A DNA stretch of 64,000 bases from contig NC_064842.1 of NCBI RefSeq assembly GCF_024166365.1, positions 17,517,001 through 17,581,000 of the forward strand, written 5' to 3'. The notes below the pieces were generated by a model. The model searched no databases. It saw only the letters and a list, made by a program, of their open reading frames with translations, and had not been told where the DNA came from. This DNA is from Elephas maximus indicus. Taxonomy: Eukaryota > Chordata > Mammalia > Proboscidea > Elephantidae. Shown here piece by piece: positions 22,030 through 34,211 of this stretch. Each line of letters opens with the position of its first letter. Positions within the stretch are counted from its first letter, which is position 1. Made by a program: the position numbers and the translations under genes.

Positions 22030-22940
22030 CTTTTTATATAGGGGCTTTTTTTTTTTTTTATCTTAAGGGATTTTTGGCTACTGACCTTAAAGTCCCTTCT
22101 GATTCTAAAATCATTTGAATCTATATACATCAGAAACTCCTGTTTTTACTGTATTCTTACATAAGGAATAGTTAGCTACCTTTCAAAGGAGATACGTTCT
22201 GTCTTCATTGATCAGTCTCATAATGAGGGAAGAATAAAGAGAAGATACTGTTTTGGCAGGTCACACTATAAAGAAGTTTTCATTGTAGTTTAATTGAAAA
22301 GACAGAACAAAGAGCACAGATAAGGTAAACCAGGGCTTCAGAGTTATGGAAGTTTAGCATAGTCTGTAAGGGGGTTAAATCGTCTGTTTACCGACCTAAT
22401 GAACAATTTTTGGTTAAAATCCCAAAACATCAAGCCCAGTGCCTACCATTCCTTTTACAGGGGTTCAGCCAGGCTTTGACATTTTTTTATTTGAATGCAC
22501 TTGGGTAGAGTATGCACACTCCTGCTCACCACTATTCCCATCAATACCTACTATCTCAATCCTGGCCAGAACTACAAGTATATGTTATCTGGTCAGCTCC
22601 ACTTGGCATTTGAGCTTATAGCCCAGCTCTCAAGGTTCTACTATGTCAAAGCCAGATATATAAAAAGCAAATATGCTCAGAGGATTCATCCTTTACAGCA
22701 TTACCAGTTATTACTTTTGATATCAGTTAACATGCCAGTAGGGATTAACTGACAATAAACTCGAATTGGACTGGAAATACATTTTTAGGAATACATAGAG
22801 GGAAAAGGATAAGTAAGCCTGAAAAGAGAGAGTATTAAAAAGATCCCAGGAAAATAAGGGAAAAGTACTGACAAAGCAGTTAAGATGGATTCAAAATCAA
22901 GTTAAAACCATTTCTTAATTTTGCTGAATGTTGCTCCTAG
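22030..22940. other. CNST intron 2, unassigned
   Basis: No recognised repeat or gene. A short segment at 22678-22710 repeats a phrase found at 20990-21020 (GAGGATTCATCCTTTACAGC), which suggests a shared unnamed repeat. Confidence 0.4.
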
Positions 22941-25145
22941 TTGTTGTTAGGTGTCATCGAGCCCATTTCAACTCACAGCAACCCTATGTACAATATAACG
23001 AAACACTGCCCAGTCCTGGGCCATCCTCACAATTGTTCTTATGCTTGAACCCATTGTTGTAGTCACTGTTGTCAACCCATCTCCTTAAGGGTCTTTCTCT
23101 TTTTCACTGACCACCTACTCTAAGCATGATGTCCTTCTCCAGGGACTGGTTCCTCCTGAAAAAATGTTCAAAGCATGTGAGACAAAGTCTCACTATTCTT
23201 GCCTCTAAGGAGCATTCTGGCTGTACTTCTTCCAAGACAGATCTGTTTGTTCTTCTTGCAGTCCATGGTATATTCAATATTCTTCACCAACACCATAATT
23301 CAAAGGTGTCAATTCTTCTTTGGTCTTCCTGATTCACTGTTCAGCTTTCACATGCATACGATGCGACTGAAAACACCACGGGTTGGATTAGGAGCACTTT
23401 AGTCCTTAAAATGACAACTTTGCTGTTTAACACTTTAAAGAGCTCTTTTGCAGCAGATTTGCCCAATGCAATGTATCGTTTAATTTCTTGACTGCTGCTT
23501 CCATGGGTGTTGACTGTGGATCCAAGTAAAATGAAATCCTTGACAATTTCAATCTTTTCTCCATTTTCACGATGTGGCTTACTGGTCCAGTTGTGAGGGT
23601 TTTTGTTTTCTTTATGTTGAGATGTAATCTGCATTAAAGGCTCTGGTCTTTGATCTTCATCAGTAAGTGCTTCAAGTCATCTTCGATTTCAGTAAGCAAG
23701 GCTGTGTCATCTGCGTATCGCAGGTTGTTAACGAGCCTTCCTCCAATCCTGATGCTCCGTTCTTCTGCATATAGCCCAGTTTCTTGGATTATTTGCTCAG
23801 CATACAGACTGAATAAGTATGGTGAAAGCATACAACCCTCATACACACCTTTCTTGACTTTAAACCATGCAGTATCCCCTTGTTCTGTTCAAACAACTAT
23901 CTCTTGGCCTATGTACACATTCCTCATGAGCACAATTCAGTGTTCTGGAATTCCCATTCTTCGCAATGTTATCCAAGTTTGTTATGATCCACACAGTCAA
24001 ATGCCTTTGCAGAGTCAATAAAACCCAGGTAAACATCTTTCTGGTATTCCCTGCTTTCAGCCAGGATCCATCCGACATCAGCAATGATATCCTAGGTTCC
24101 AGATCCTCTTCTGAATCCGGCCTGAATTTCTGGCAGTTCCCTGTCGATGTGCTGCTGCAAGCTCTTTTGAATGATCTTCAACAAAATTTTACTCCTGTGA
24201 TATTAATGATATTGTTAGATAATTTCCCCATTCAGTTGGATCCTCTTTCTTTGGAATGGGTACAAATACAAGTCTCTTCCAGTCAGTTGGCCAGGTAGCC
24301 GCTTACAAATTTCTTGGCACAGATGAGTGAGCACTTCCAGCACCGCATCTGTTTGCTGAAACATCTCCATTGGTATTCCGTCAATTCCTGGAGACTTGTT
24401 TTTCGCCAATGCCTTAAGTGCAGCTTGGAGCTCTTCCTTCAGTATCAGTGGTTCTTGATCACATGTTGCCTCCTGAAATGGCTGAATGTTGACCATTTCT
24501 CTTTGGTATAGTGACCCTGTGTATTTCTTCCATCTTCTTTTGATGCCTCCTGCATCAATGTTTTCCCCATAGAATCCTTCAATATGGCAACTCAAGGCTT
24601 GAATTTTTTCTTCGGTTCTTCCAGCTTGAGAAATGCAGAGCATGTTCTTCTCTTTTGGTTTTCTAACTCCAGGTCTTTGCACATTTCATTATAATACTTT
24701 GTCTTCTTCAGCTGCCCCTTGAAATCTGTTTGGCTCTTCTACTTCATCATTTCCTCCTTTTGCTTTAAGAGCAAGTTTCCGAGTCTTTTCTGACATCCAT
24801 TTTGGTCTTTCCTTCTTTCCTGTCTTTTTAATGACCTCTTTCTTCTTGTATGATGTCCTTGACGTCATTCCACAACTCGCCTGGTCTTCGATCATTAGTG
24901 TTCGATGTGTCAAATCTATTATTGAGATGGTCTCTAAATTCAGGTGGGATATACTCAAAGTCATACTTTGGCTCTTGTGGACTTGTTCTAATTTTCTTCA
25001 ACTTCAACGTGTATGTGAGCAATTGATAGTCTGTTCCACAGTTGGCCCCTGGCCTTGTTCTGACTGATGAGATACTGAGTTTTTCCAGCGTCTCTTTTTC
25101 ACAGATGTAGTTGATTTGATTCCTGCTCCTACTTATGCTACTCAA
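22941..25145 (-). mobile_element. RTE-clade LINE, 5'-truncated 2.2-kb relic with reverse-transcriptase domain
   Basis: The minus strand reads through reverse-transcriptase blocks in order: an SPGIDGIPMEMF block in 24215-24682, a GCMLSPYLFSLY block and the catalytic YADD (codons 23717-23706). A region after RT continues to the 3' end, AACAACAAC-like at 22941. Several frameshifts and stops break the frame, so it is inactive. The block order and short C-terminal region fit RTE (BovB-like) elements. It lies antisense to nothing known and in the same orientation as CNST. Confidence 0.85.
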
Positions 25146-25194
25146 AAACTATCTTGTGACACATGTAAAAACAATAAAAACACATAATAGCAGC

Positions 25195-25425
25195 GGTTAC
25201 CATTTAGAAGCACCTGTTTTATGCTGGGTACTTTAGTAAGTGCTCTACATATAGGATCACTTATTCTAATAACAACTGCGAGAGATGTAGGATCAGCCCT
25301 ACTTTACAGATAAGGAAAGAGGTTCAGGGAAATAAGTTACTTTTCTAAGATCACATCAGTAGGAACAGGCAGAAACCGGGTTCAAACCCCAAATCTATGT
25401 TCTTTCTACTACACAAGACTAACTC
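25195..25425 (+). mobile_element. MIR SINE
   Basis: TTTTATGCTGGGTACTTTAG, CTACTTTACAGATAAGGAAA, GAGGTTCAGGGAAATAAGTT and GAAACCGGGTTCAAACCCCA. Confidence 0.75.
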
Positions 25426-25769
25426 CAGGCCCTAAATTACCAAGCACTGGCTATCCATTTTCAAGGTTTGTTTGCTTCCAGCTTTCATGCCATCCTTGTC
25501 ATCTCCCAGCTGGCCACAGTTGGGAAAGGCCTCTAGGGAAACAAGTTAGGGTACTGAAAAGAGGCCAGACAATTTAAAGGATTTTCCTTTCTAAATTTCT
25601 ATCACTGCGTTATCTCTGGCTTCTTGCCAACTGCTGAATTGTTTTGTCAAATGCTTTGATACTATGGTGACTGGTGCTGAGTAAATAACTTAAGTATGTT
25701 GTTATGGTAACCATCAGACACTTTATCTGAACTTGTCTTTTAACAATCATACAAAATTTGTAGGCTAGT

Positions 25770-25975
25770 AGCTGCCAAGACTAAAGAAGAGGAAAATGGG
25801 GAGTAACTGCTAAAGGGTACAGGATTTCTTTTGGGGGTGTTAAAATATTCTAGAATTAGCTACTGGTGATGGCAGCACAACACTGAATATATTAAAAGTC
25901 ACTGAACTGTACATTTCAAAAAGGTGAATCGTGGTATATGAGTTCTAGCTCAATAAAAAGTTGTAGCTATAATTA
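25770..25975 (+). mobile_element. L1 3' end fragment
   Basis: GGTGATGGCAGCACAACACT and AAAAGTCACTGAACTGTACA followed by an A-rich end; the next L1 starts immediately. Confidence 0.65.
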
Positions 25976-26318
25976 AAAAGATAACAAGTGTTAATAAGAA
26001 TGTAGAAAAATTGGAACACTTATATATTGCCCGTGGTGATGTAAAACAGTGCAACTGCTGTGAAAAACAGTTTGGTAGTTCCTCAAAAAGTTAAACAGAA
26101 TTACCATATCACCCAGCAATTCCACTCCTAGGTATATATCTAAGAGATGTGAAAACATGTCCACACAAAATTCTGTACACTAATGTTCACAGCAATATTA
26201 TTCGTGATAGTCAAAAAATAGAAACAGCCCCCAAAACCATCAACTAATGAATGGATATATAAAATGTAGTATATCCATAAAATGGGATATTACTGAGCAA
26301 TACTAAGGAATAAGGTAC

Positions 26319-26839
26319 TATCATAGATTGAATTGTGTCTCCCAAAAATGTGTGTCAACTTGACTGGTCCATGATTCCCAGTATTGTGTGACTGTTCACC
26401 ATCTTGTCATCTGATGTGATCTTCCTGTGTTGTAAATCCTATTTCTGTGATGTTAACGAAGTGGGATTAGGCGCAGTTATCTTAATGAAGTAGGACTCAA
26501 TCTACAAGATTAGAATGTGTCTTAAACCAATCTCTTTAGAAATATAAAAGAGAAAAGCGAGCAGAGAAACAGGGGGACCTCATACCACCAAGAAAGCAGT
26601 GCCGGGGCAGAGCATTTCCTTTGGACCTGAGGTTCCTGTGCCTAAGAAGCTCCTAGACCACGGGAAGATTGATGACAGGGACGTTCCACCAGAGCTGACC
26701 GAGAGAGAAAGCCTTCCCCTGGAGCTAAAGCCCTGAATTCGGACTTCTAGCCTACTAGGCTGTGAGAGAATAAACTTCTGTTTGTTGAAACCATCCACTT
26801 GTGGTATTTCTGTTACAGCAGCGCTAGATGACTAGGACA
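26319..26839 (+). mobile_element. Solo MaLR-type LTR (521 bp) inside an L1, exact 5-bp duplication
   Basis: GGTAC lies at 26314-26318 and 26840-26844. The LTR starts TATCATAGATTGAATTGTG (first G of the usual TG changed) and ends ATGACTAGGACA. It is the same family as 3506-4016. Confidence 0.88.
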
Positions 26840-26932
26840 GGTACTGATACAACGTGGATGAACCTTAAACTAACTGAAAGAAGTCAGTCACAAAAGACCA
26901 CATGCTGTACAATTCCATTGATAGGAAACATC

Positions 26933-27115
26933 CAAAACCAAACCCACTGCCGTTGGGTCGATTCTGACTCATAGCAAGCCTATAGGACAGAATAGAACTG
27001 CTCCATAGGGTTTCCAAGGCTGTAATCTTTATGGAAGGCAACTGCCACATCTTTGTGGTTCGAATCGCTGACCTTTCAGTTAGCTGCATTTAACCACTAT
27101 GTCATCAGGGCTCCT
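26933..27115 (-). mobile_element. AfroSINE inside an L1
   Basis: GGTCGATTCTGACTCATAGC, CCATAGGGTTTCCAAGGCTG and TTTAACCACTATGTCATCAG. Loosely matching flanks, GAAACATCC and GAAACGTTC, suggest a target duplication. Confidence 0.85.
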
Positions 27116-27662
27116 TTATGAAACGTTCACAACAGGCAAATCTACAGGGAAAGAAAGTAAATTATGAATAGCCTACTGCTGGCGGGGGCGGGGGGGGGGC
27201 TCAGGAAAAATGGGAAACAGTTGTTAATATGTATGGGGTTTCTTTTGGGGATGATGAAAATATTCTAAAATTGATTGTGCTGATTATCGCAAAACTGTGA
27301 CTATACTAAAAATCAATGAACTATACATCTTAAATGGATAAGTCGCATGGTATGTGAATTATATGTTAATAAAATTGTTAAAAACTAGTGGGCTAATTTC
27401 CATCAGTTTTTAGGATATTTACCTAAAGCCATGTTGGTTTTAACCACAGTGAAAACTTGGTGTAATGCAGTTTGAAACTCAAGTTAGTTGACTATATGAA
27501 GGGGCTTCAGTTCCTTTAAGAAAAAAAAGCCCACAATATATGACAACTAGATTTTCCTGGGGCCATGTTCAAAGTTTTAGCAAGTCGGAAATACTACCTC
27601 CAGGAAAACTGTCTATATTGTTATGTCTCCTAAATACTACTGCCCTATTTTTTCTTTTTTCC

Positions 27663-27867
27663 AGGAGCCCTGGTGGTGCAGTGGTTAAAGTCCTTGGCTG
27701 CTGACTAAAAGGTTGGTGGACCACCAGCTCCTCTGCCGGAGAAAGATGTGGTAACCTGCTTCTGTGAAGATTTACAGCCTTGGAAATGCTATGGGGCAGT
27801 TCTATTCTGTTTTACAGGGGTCGCCATGGGTCAGAATTGCCTGGATGGCAACAGGTTTGGTTTTTTT
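27663..27867 (+). mobile_element. AfroSINE, full length
   Basis: GGAGCCCTGGTGGTGCAGTG (A box region), then AGAAAGATGTGGTAACCTGC, TTCTATTCTGTTTTACAGGG and TGGCAACAGGTTTGGTTTTT. Confidence 0.92.
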
Positions 27868-28149
27868 ATTATATTTTTCCAGTGTTAGCCTTTGGACACA
27901 TGAAAAACTACTACCAATTAAACTAGGAACAGAGTAAAAGAGCAAATAAACTTACCTTAATTTCTGTTTCCAGTGAGTGTTCAAAGAGTATCTACATACA
28001 AACTTATCCGTGGTTTAAAATTTAGTATCATGTTTTATACGTCATTTCATATTTGAGAAGCTATTCTATTATTAGAAAATTTCTCATCTCTAAGCAAAAC
28101 TATGAAATTTCATTTGCTTTAGGATCTTAGAATTTAACAGTAAAAAGAT

Positions 28150-29520
28150 GAATAAACTCTACAATAATCAGAACACTGTAGGACTGGCATAAAGATAGAC
28201 ATATAGACCAATGAAATATCACTGATCACCCAGAGATAAACTTTCACATCTATGATCAATTGATTTCAACAAGGGTGCCAAGACCATTCAATGAGGGAAA
28301 GAACAATCTTGTCAACAAATGATGCTGGAACAACTGAATATTCACATGCAAAAGAATAAAGTTGGATCCTTACCCTACATCATCTAAAAATTTAAAAATG
28401 GATTGAAGATCCAAATTTAAGAGCTAAAACTATAAAACTATTGGAAGAAAATATAAAGGAAAATCCTCATGACCTTGGAGTTGGCAATGGTTTCTTAAAT
28501 ATGACACCAAAAACACAGGCGACAAAAGAAAAAATAGATAAATTTGACTTCATCAAAATTAAAAAATTTTATGCATCAAAGGACACTAACAAAAGAGTGA
28601 AAAGACAACCTACAGAATGAGAGAAATCTTATAAGGGTTTAATATCCAGAATATGTAAATAGCTCCTACAACTCAAAAAAAAAAAAAGGGCAACTCAATT
28701 ACAAAACAAACAACTTGAACAGACATTTCTCCAAACAAGGTATATAAGTTGCCAAGAAGCACATGAAAAGATGCTCAACATCATTAATCACTAAGGAAAT
28801 ACAAATCAAAATTACAATGAGATACCATTTCACACCCATCAGGATGGCTATAAAAAATGAAAATAACAAGTATTGACAAGTATGTGGGGAAATTAGAACC
28901 CTCATACATTGCTGGTAGAAATATAAAATGATGTAACCACTCTGGAAAATAATTTAGCAGTTCATCAAAAAGTTAAATGTTAATTACAATATGACCCGGC
29001 AATTTCACTCCTAGGTATATACCCAAAAGAACTGAAATCAGGAATCAGATTCTTGTACACAAATGTTCACAGAAGCATTATTCACAATACACAAAAGATA
29101 CAAACAACCCAAATGTCCATCAACTGTTGAATGGATAAACAAAATGCAGTATATCCATAGAATTGAATATTATTCAGTCCTAAAAACGAATGAAGTTCTC
29201 ATATATGGATGAAACATGGATGAAATTTGAAAACACTATGCTAAATGAAATAAGGTAGACACAAAAGGAAAAATATTTTATGATTCTACTTATATAAAAT
29301 ATCTAGAATAGGCAAATTCATAGGGACAGAAAGCAGATTAGAAGTTACCTGGGGCTGGGGGGAAGGGGAGAATGGAGAGGTATTACTTAATGGGTACAAT
29401 TTATGTTTGGGGTAAAGAAAGAGTTTTGAATTGTGGTGGTGATGGTTACAAAACATTGTGAATATAATTAATGTCACTAAATTATACACTTAAAAATGGT
29501 TAAAATGGCAGATTTATGTT
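28150..29520 (+). mobile_element. L1 3' portion (1.4 kb), degraded
   Basis: It is colinear with L1 from the ORF2 C-terminal region (CATCAGGATGGCTATAAAAA, CCAAATGTCCATCAACTG) to the tail (GTGATGGTTACAAAACATTG, ATTATACACTTAAAAATGG). Many stops are present, so no coding function. Confidence 0.8.
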
Positions 29521-29524
29521 ACAT

Positions 29525-30030
29525 GTTTTTCCACAATTTTCAGGGAAGAAAAGGGCAAATATTTTCCAAAAGCATAAGCTATTTGTATTGTTAGTTTTGA
29601 CATGGAGAATGAATCGGAGAGAAGCAATATGGGGGACATCTTTAGGAGGCTTTCCGGTAACCCAGCTAAAGATGATGATTCTGAACTGTGGCAGTGGGGA
29701 TGGACAGAAAGGGACAAACTAGAGAGACCAGAAAGCAATAAAATCACAATCACTTGGACTTGTTGATTGGTTATATTCCAAGAGAGGACAGGGTTAAGTG
29801 ATCTCCTGGGGTTGGGGTCCCACCAAGGAAACTCTGAGGAAAGCTCATAGACAATCCTAATATTCCCTCTTTTAGTCCCTCCCAGTTCTAGAAAAGATGG
29901 CTCACATTCAAAAGAATCCTTCCACTCAGTTTTGAATTCTTTTGTCTATGTAAACTTACCACTTCTTTTAATTAAACAACAAAATTTAAAGGACAGCCTA
30001 AAACATGCCCCTTAATACTCTATAGATATA
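29525..30030. other. CNST intron 2, unassigned
   Basis: No recognised element. ORFs here lack family resemblance. Confidence 0.35.
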
Positions 30031-30245
30031 TTGTTGTTAGTTGCTGTTGAGTTGGCCCCTGATGCATGGTGACCCCATGCACAATGTAAGGAAATGCTGC
30101 CTGGTCCTACACCACCCCCATGATCAGTTGTGGATCAGACCATTGCGATCCATAGGGTTTTCACCGGCCAATTTTCGGAAGTAGGCTAACAGGTCTTTCT
30201 TCCTAGTCCATCTTAGTCTGGAAGCTCCACTGAAACCTGTTCATC
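30031..30245 (-). mobile_element. Short RTE-derived element, sister of 13010-13203
   Basis: The reverse complement reads AACAGGTTTCAGTGGAGCTT, CAGACTAAGATGGACTAGGA, then TCACCATGCATCAGGGGCCA and CAACTAACAACAA. It has an RTE leader-like head, an RTE-like tail and no tRNA head. Confidence 0.6.
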
Positions 30246-30878
30246 ATCACCAGAGGTGAATCACCTAATTTTAATGACATTTAGACTATACCATCTCTAT
30301 GCAGAAATCTAAGAAATTCACAGCTCAGGAAGGAATTGTGTAGACATATGAGGATGAACACCATCACTGTACAGGAGAGGAAACTGAAGTACGTAAAAGT
30401 ACATACTATTCCTAAATTTTATAAATCACACATTTCAAAGATATTAAAGGATAGTAATTCTATACTTACCTGCTCACTAGATGATCAGTCCTCAATAACT
30501 TTAAATTACACAATCACACCTAGGGAAAGTGGAGTAAGTCCATGGAAAGAAGGGCCAGAAAGAGCCATCATCTTGAAGCTATGACTGGCTCTTAAAAATA
30601 CTCAACTAGGTCTTAGTTTTTAAAATCATCACAAAATCAGATTAGGATAGTATGCCCTTAAATTATAGTTATAGAAGAAATCTATTTATAAACAAATAGC
30701 ACTGAATACATCATCTGTTTACCCCTTAGTTCATTTAAGAAAACGCATTCATATACCTTATTCAAAATTACTTTAAATTTGCTTTAAGTCTACTAAGAAA
30801 GACAAGACAAAGGAACCAGTTAACTGGAAAGTGAAATTATGAGTTACATATAAAAAGTTATCAAATTACATTACTGAG

Positions 30879-32994
30879 TGTCTTAGTTATCTAGTGCTGC
30901 TTTAACAGAAATACCACAAGTGGATGGCTTTAACAAACAGGAATTTATTCTCTCACAGTTTAGGAGGCTAGAAGTCCAAATTCAGGGCACCAGCCCCAGG
31001 GGAAGGTTTTCTCTGTCCACTCTAGGAAAGGTCGGTGTCTACTTTCAACATCTGTGGGCCCAACGTCCCTAGGAAATCTCCATATGTCTTGGCATCAATC
31101 TTCCCCTGGGTCTAGGAGGTTCTCAACACAGGGACCCCAGGTAGAAAGGACATGATCCACTCCTGGCTCTTCTTTTTTGGTGGTAGTGAGGTCCTTCTCC
31201 TCTCTGTTCACTTCTCTCTCCTTCTTTTAAAATAAAACGTGTAATTCAAGCAAGGGTGTGACTTGAGTAAGGATGGTGACTTGATTAAGGGTGGTGACAT
31301 GAGTAAGGGCGGTGACTCAAGATACACCTTACACTAATCCTACCTCATTAACATATAGAGATTAGAATCTATAACACATCACAAAATGGAGGATAATTAC
31401 GTCAGATCACAAAAATGGAAGACAACCACACAATAGTGGGCATCATGGCCTAGCCAAGTTGACACATATTTTGAGGGGACACAATTCAATCCATGACATT
31501 CCATGCTCTGGCCATCAAAAATTAATGTCCTTGCCACACGTAAAACACATTCACCCTATCACATCATCCCAAAAGTCTTAAGTCAACACCAAGACCAAAA
31601 TCTCATCTTCTGAAGCATCTAAATCAAATACTGGTGAGACTTTAGGCATATTCCATCCTGGGAGAAAATTTCTCTTCATCTGTGAACCTGTGAAATCTAG
31701 AATACAAGTTATCTGCTTCCAAAGTACGACAGTAGAACAGCACAAGGTAGACATTTCCATTACGAATGAGAGAAATTGCAGGGATAAGAGGCACCAAGCA
31801 AGTCCAAAAACCAGAACAATTTACATTAGCTTCCAAGGCTTGAAGATAATCCTCTGTTCTCTGAGAATGTCTAGGCAATGGCCCTGCCCTCAGACTCTGG
31901 GAGTTAGCCATGCTTTCTGGATTCTGGGTGGAGGCCCCTCAGCCCTGGGCTTCAGCTCTGCCTTCCGGTGCCACTCAGGGAGCAACTCTGCTCCCTCAGC
32001 TTTGGGTATTCTCATTCTCCTAGTCCAACAAGTGGCAACCCCACCCTCTTGGTCGTGGCAGCCCCCACCCCCTTGGTCGTGGCAGCCCCACCCCCTCTGA
32101 TTTGGCCCATCCCCCCGGCACACTTTAACAGCATCCCCACACTCTGGGACCGAGCTGACAAAGATCAGACTCTTTGAAACCTAGGAGGCTATGGCCCCAC
32201 TCTTTGAGATCTAGGAGACTATGGCCCCACCTTTTGAAACCCCAGAGGCCATGGCCCCACACTTTGAGACCAAGGTGGCTCTGCTTCCCATGCTTCTTCC
32301 AATAGTTCTGCTGATCTTGAGCTACTCAAGGAATGGTCCTTTTCTTATCCTCGAAGACAACAGGTGTTGCTCCTTTGGACTGTTTCCTGCCTGTAGAATT
32401 CCAAGAGGCAGACAGCATTCTTTCCTTTCGCTCTTTCTCTTTCCCCTTTGGTCTAAGCCGATGGATTTTCTGCTGTGGTAGTTGGTTAGATCCATCAGTC
32501 ACAGGCTTAATTTCTTTAACAAAAGTTTGTGCAGCCCCGTCCTTGGTGAAAATTCTAGAACACATGCCCTTAGTTTGCACAACAGAATTTACAAACCTTT
32601 AAGTTTTGTTTTCATTTTGCACAGTTCATTTTTAAGTCCATCTCTTTCCTCTCACATTTTACTATAAGCAGCAAGGAGAAACCATGCAGTCCTTTTCAAT
32701 CTCGCTTAGGAATCTTATCAGCCAAATATTCAAGTTTGTTACTTACAAGTTCTACCTTCCACCAGACATTTGAATATAATTCAGAACTGCCTTTGATGTT
32801 CCTAATTTTACCAACGGTCTCTTCAAGGCAATCTAGTACCTATTAGTCTTTACTTTTTTTTTTTTTTTTTAATAGGTACCTTAAAATTCTTACAGCCTCT
32901 ATCCATAACCCAATTTTAGGTAAACCACTTCCACATTTTAGGTATTTGTTAGAGCAGCACCCCCACTTCTCAGTACCAAATCCAATCTGTGACA
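30879..32994 (-). mobile_element. ERVL-MaLR element with intact 3' LTR and almost no 5' LTR
   Basis: The 3' LTR is 30879-31498, TGT...ACA, of the same family as 3506-4016. The internal region 31499-32987 is colinear with that of 15774-18166 (shared GAATACAAGTTATCTGCTTC and TTCCAAGGCTTGAAGATAAT). A primer-binding-site-like TTTGGTACTGAGAAGTGGGG is on the minus strand at 32980-32961. Where the 5' LTR should be there are only about seven bases (TGTCACA on the minus strand). CTGAG flanks the whole unit exactly at 30874-30878 and 32995-32999. Confidence 0.85.
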
Positions 32995-32999
32995 CTGAG

Positions 33000-33640
33000 T
33001 AAATAATTCTAAATTTGTATAAACTGGAAATTATCACATTTTGTTCCAAATAAACAAATAAAAATGAAAAATCAGGATATGCATACACTGACTGTATTTC
33101 TAATCATCCAAAGACACAAAGAAGAGCAAAATGGGAGGAAACACTCCTCTTCATTGACTAGAAGCTTATGCAAAGACTGCTGGCATGTGTAAAGTGGGAT
33201 TACACTAAGGAACTCCAGTCTAAGATGTAGCAGAACTCATTAGCCCCACAATGTCTGATCAAAACTAACCAGAATTTCCTTGTGATTCAGGGGGGGGAAA
33301 AAAAAGCCCATAGCTCCAAACTTTAATGTTGAACTACATACTGAATAAGAAATACTCTGAATTATTTTGTGACCAAAATGATATACTTAAAACTAGACTT
33401 CTTACTGAACATTGGCATAAGATGTATATTAATGTATATTAATGCAGACTATTCACCTCTTGAGTAAGATGGAAAGGTCCTATGAAAATGCTGAGGAAGA
33501 TTGTACTAAAACATAAACTCATAGGTTAGGATCAAAGCTACAGTAATGATAGAATATTTTAAGGTTGGTATTAGTAGAAAATGGTTTAATTTATAAAGAA
33601 AGGAGGCTATATGTATTCAAAGTACGTGGTGTGAAAACAA
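33000..33640. other. CNST intron 2, unassigned
   Basis: No recognised element apart from a short duplicated GATGTATATTAATGTATATT phrase near 33420. Confidence 0.35.
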
Positions 33641-33828
33641 GGAGCCCTGGTGGCACAATGGTTCAGCACCTGGCTACTAGCCAAAAGGTAGGCGCTTTGA
33701 ACTCACCAGCCATTCCCTGAGAGAATGATGTGGCAGTTTGCTTCAGTAAAGACTATGGCCTTAGAAACTCTGCCCTATAGGATCACTATGAGTTAGAATC
33801 AACTTGACAGCGGTAGGTTTGGTTTTAT
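33641..33828 (+). mobile_element. AfroSINE, full length, diverged
   Basis: GGAGCCCTGGTGGCACAATG, TGGCTACTAGCCAAAAGGTA and GGATCACTATGAGTTAGAAT. Confidence 0.9.
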
Positions 33829-33959
33829 GGGTTTCGATGTAAAATTGTGTACATAAAAATCTCAATTTTGACACTATTTATTATAGCAAAATACTAAGAA
33901 TATCCATAAAAGAAGTGGTTAAATAAATCATGGTACACCCCTACAATGGAACACTGTGG

Positions 33960-34105
33960 AGACGCACCACGTGCGTGTCTACTGTGTCCGTGCGTGCCTG
34001 TGCAAGTCTATCTGTATCTATTGCGTCCACATGTGTCTGTGTGTGCCTATGCAAGTCTATTGAATCTATGCGTGTGTATTGTGTCTATGCATGTGTATTG
34101 TGTAA
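33960..34105. repeat. TG-rich degenerate minisatellite next to CNST exon 2
   Basis: Units such as GTGTCTATGCATGTGTATT and TGTGCAAGTCTATCTGTAT recur with variations. On the CNST strand the region is CA-rich and starts about 107 nt past the exon 2 donor. Confidence 0.6.
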
Positions 34106-34211
34106 CTGGCTCCAGAATATATAAAGAAAAAGCAAGGTGCATAGTATAGGATGAGAAGGAGATTTATTTTTAGTTCAAGAATAAAAAGTATAAATGACTA
34201 TTTAAAAATAC

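Larger units (their letters stand above)
25976..27385 (+). mobile_element. L1 3' end, interrupted by a solo LTR and a SINE
   Basis: ACCCAGCAATTCCACTCCTA and GGATATATAAAATGTAGTAT come before the LTR. GATACAACGTGGATGAACCT comes between the insertions. TGTATGGGGTTTCTTTTGGG and AACTATACATCTTAAATGG come after the SINE. Together they rebuild one colinear L1 3' end. Confidence 0.75.

Noticed and set aside
27663-27735. tRNA-like sequences with A and B boxes at many places
   Set aside because: They are heads of tRNA-derived SINEs with SINE bodies and tails attached and cannot fold into a complete tRNA with acceptor stem; none stands alone.
31690-32123. Pro/Gly-rich overlapping frames
   Set aside because: Low-complexity part of the MaLR internal region, open on both strands by composition.
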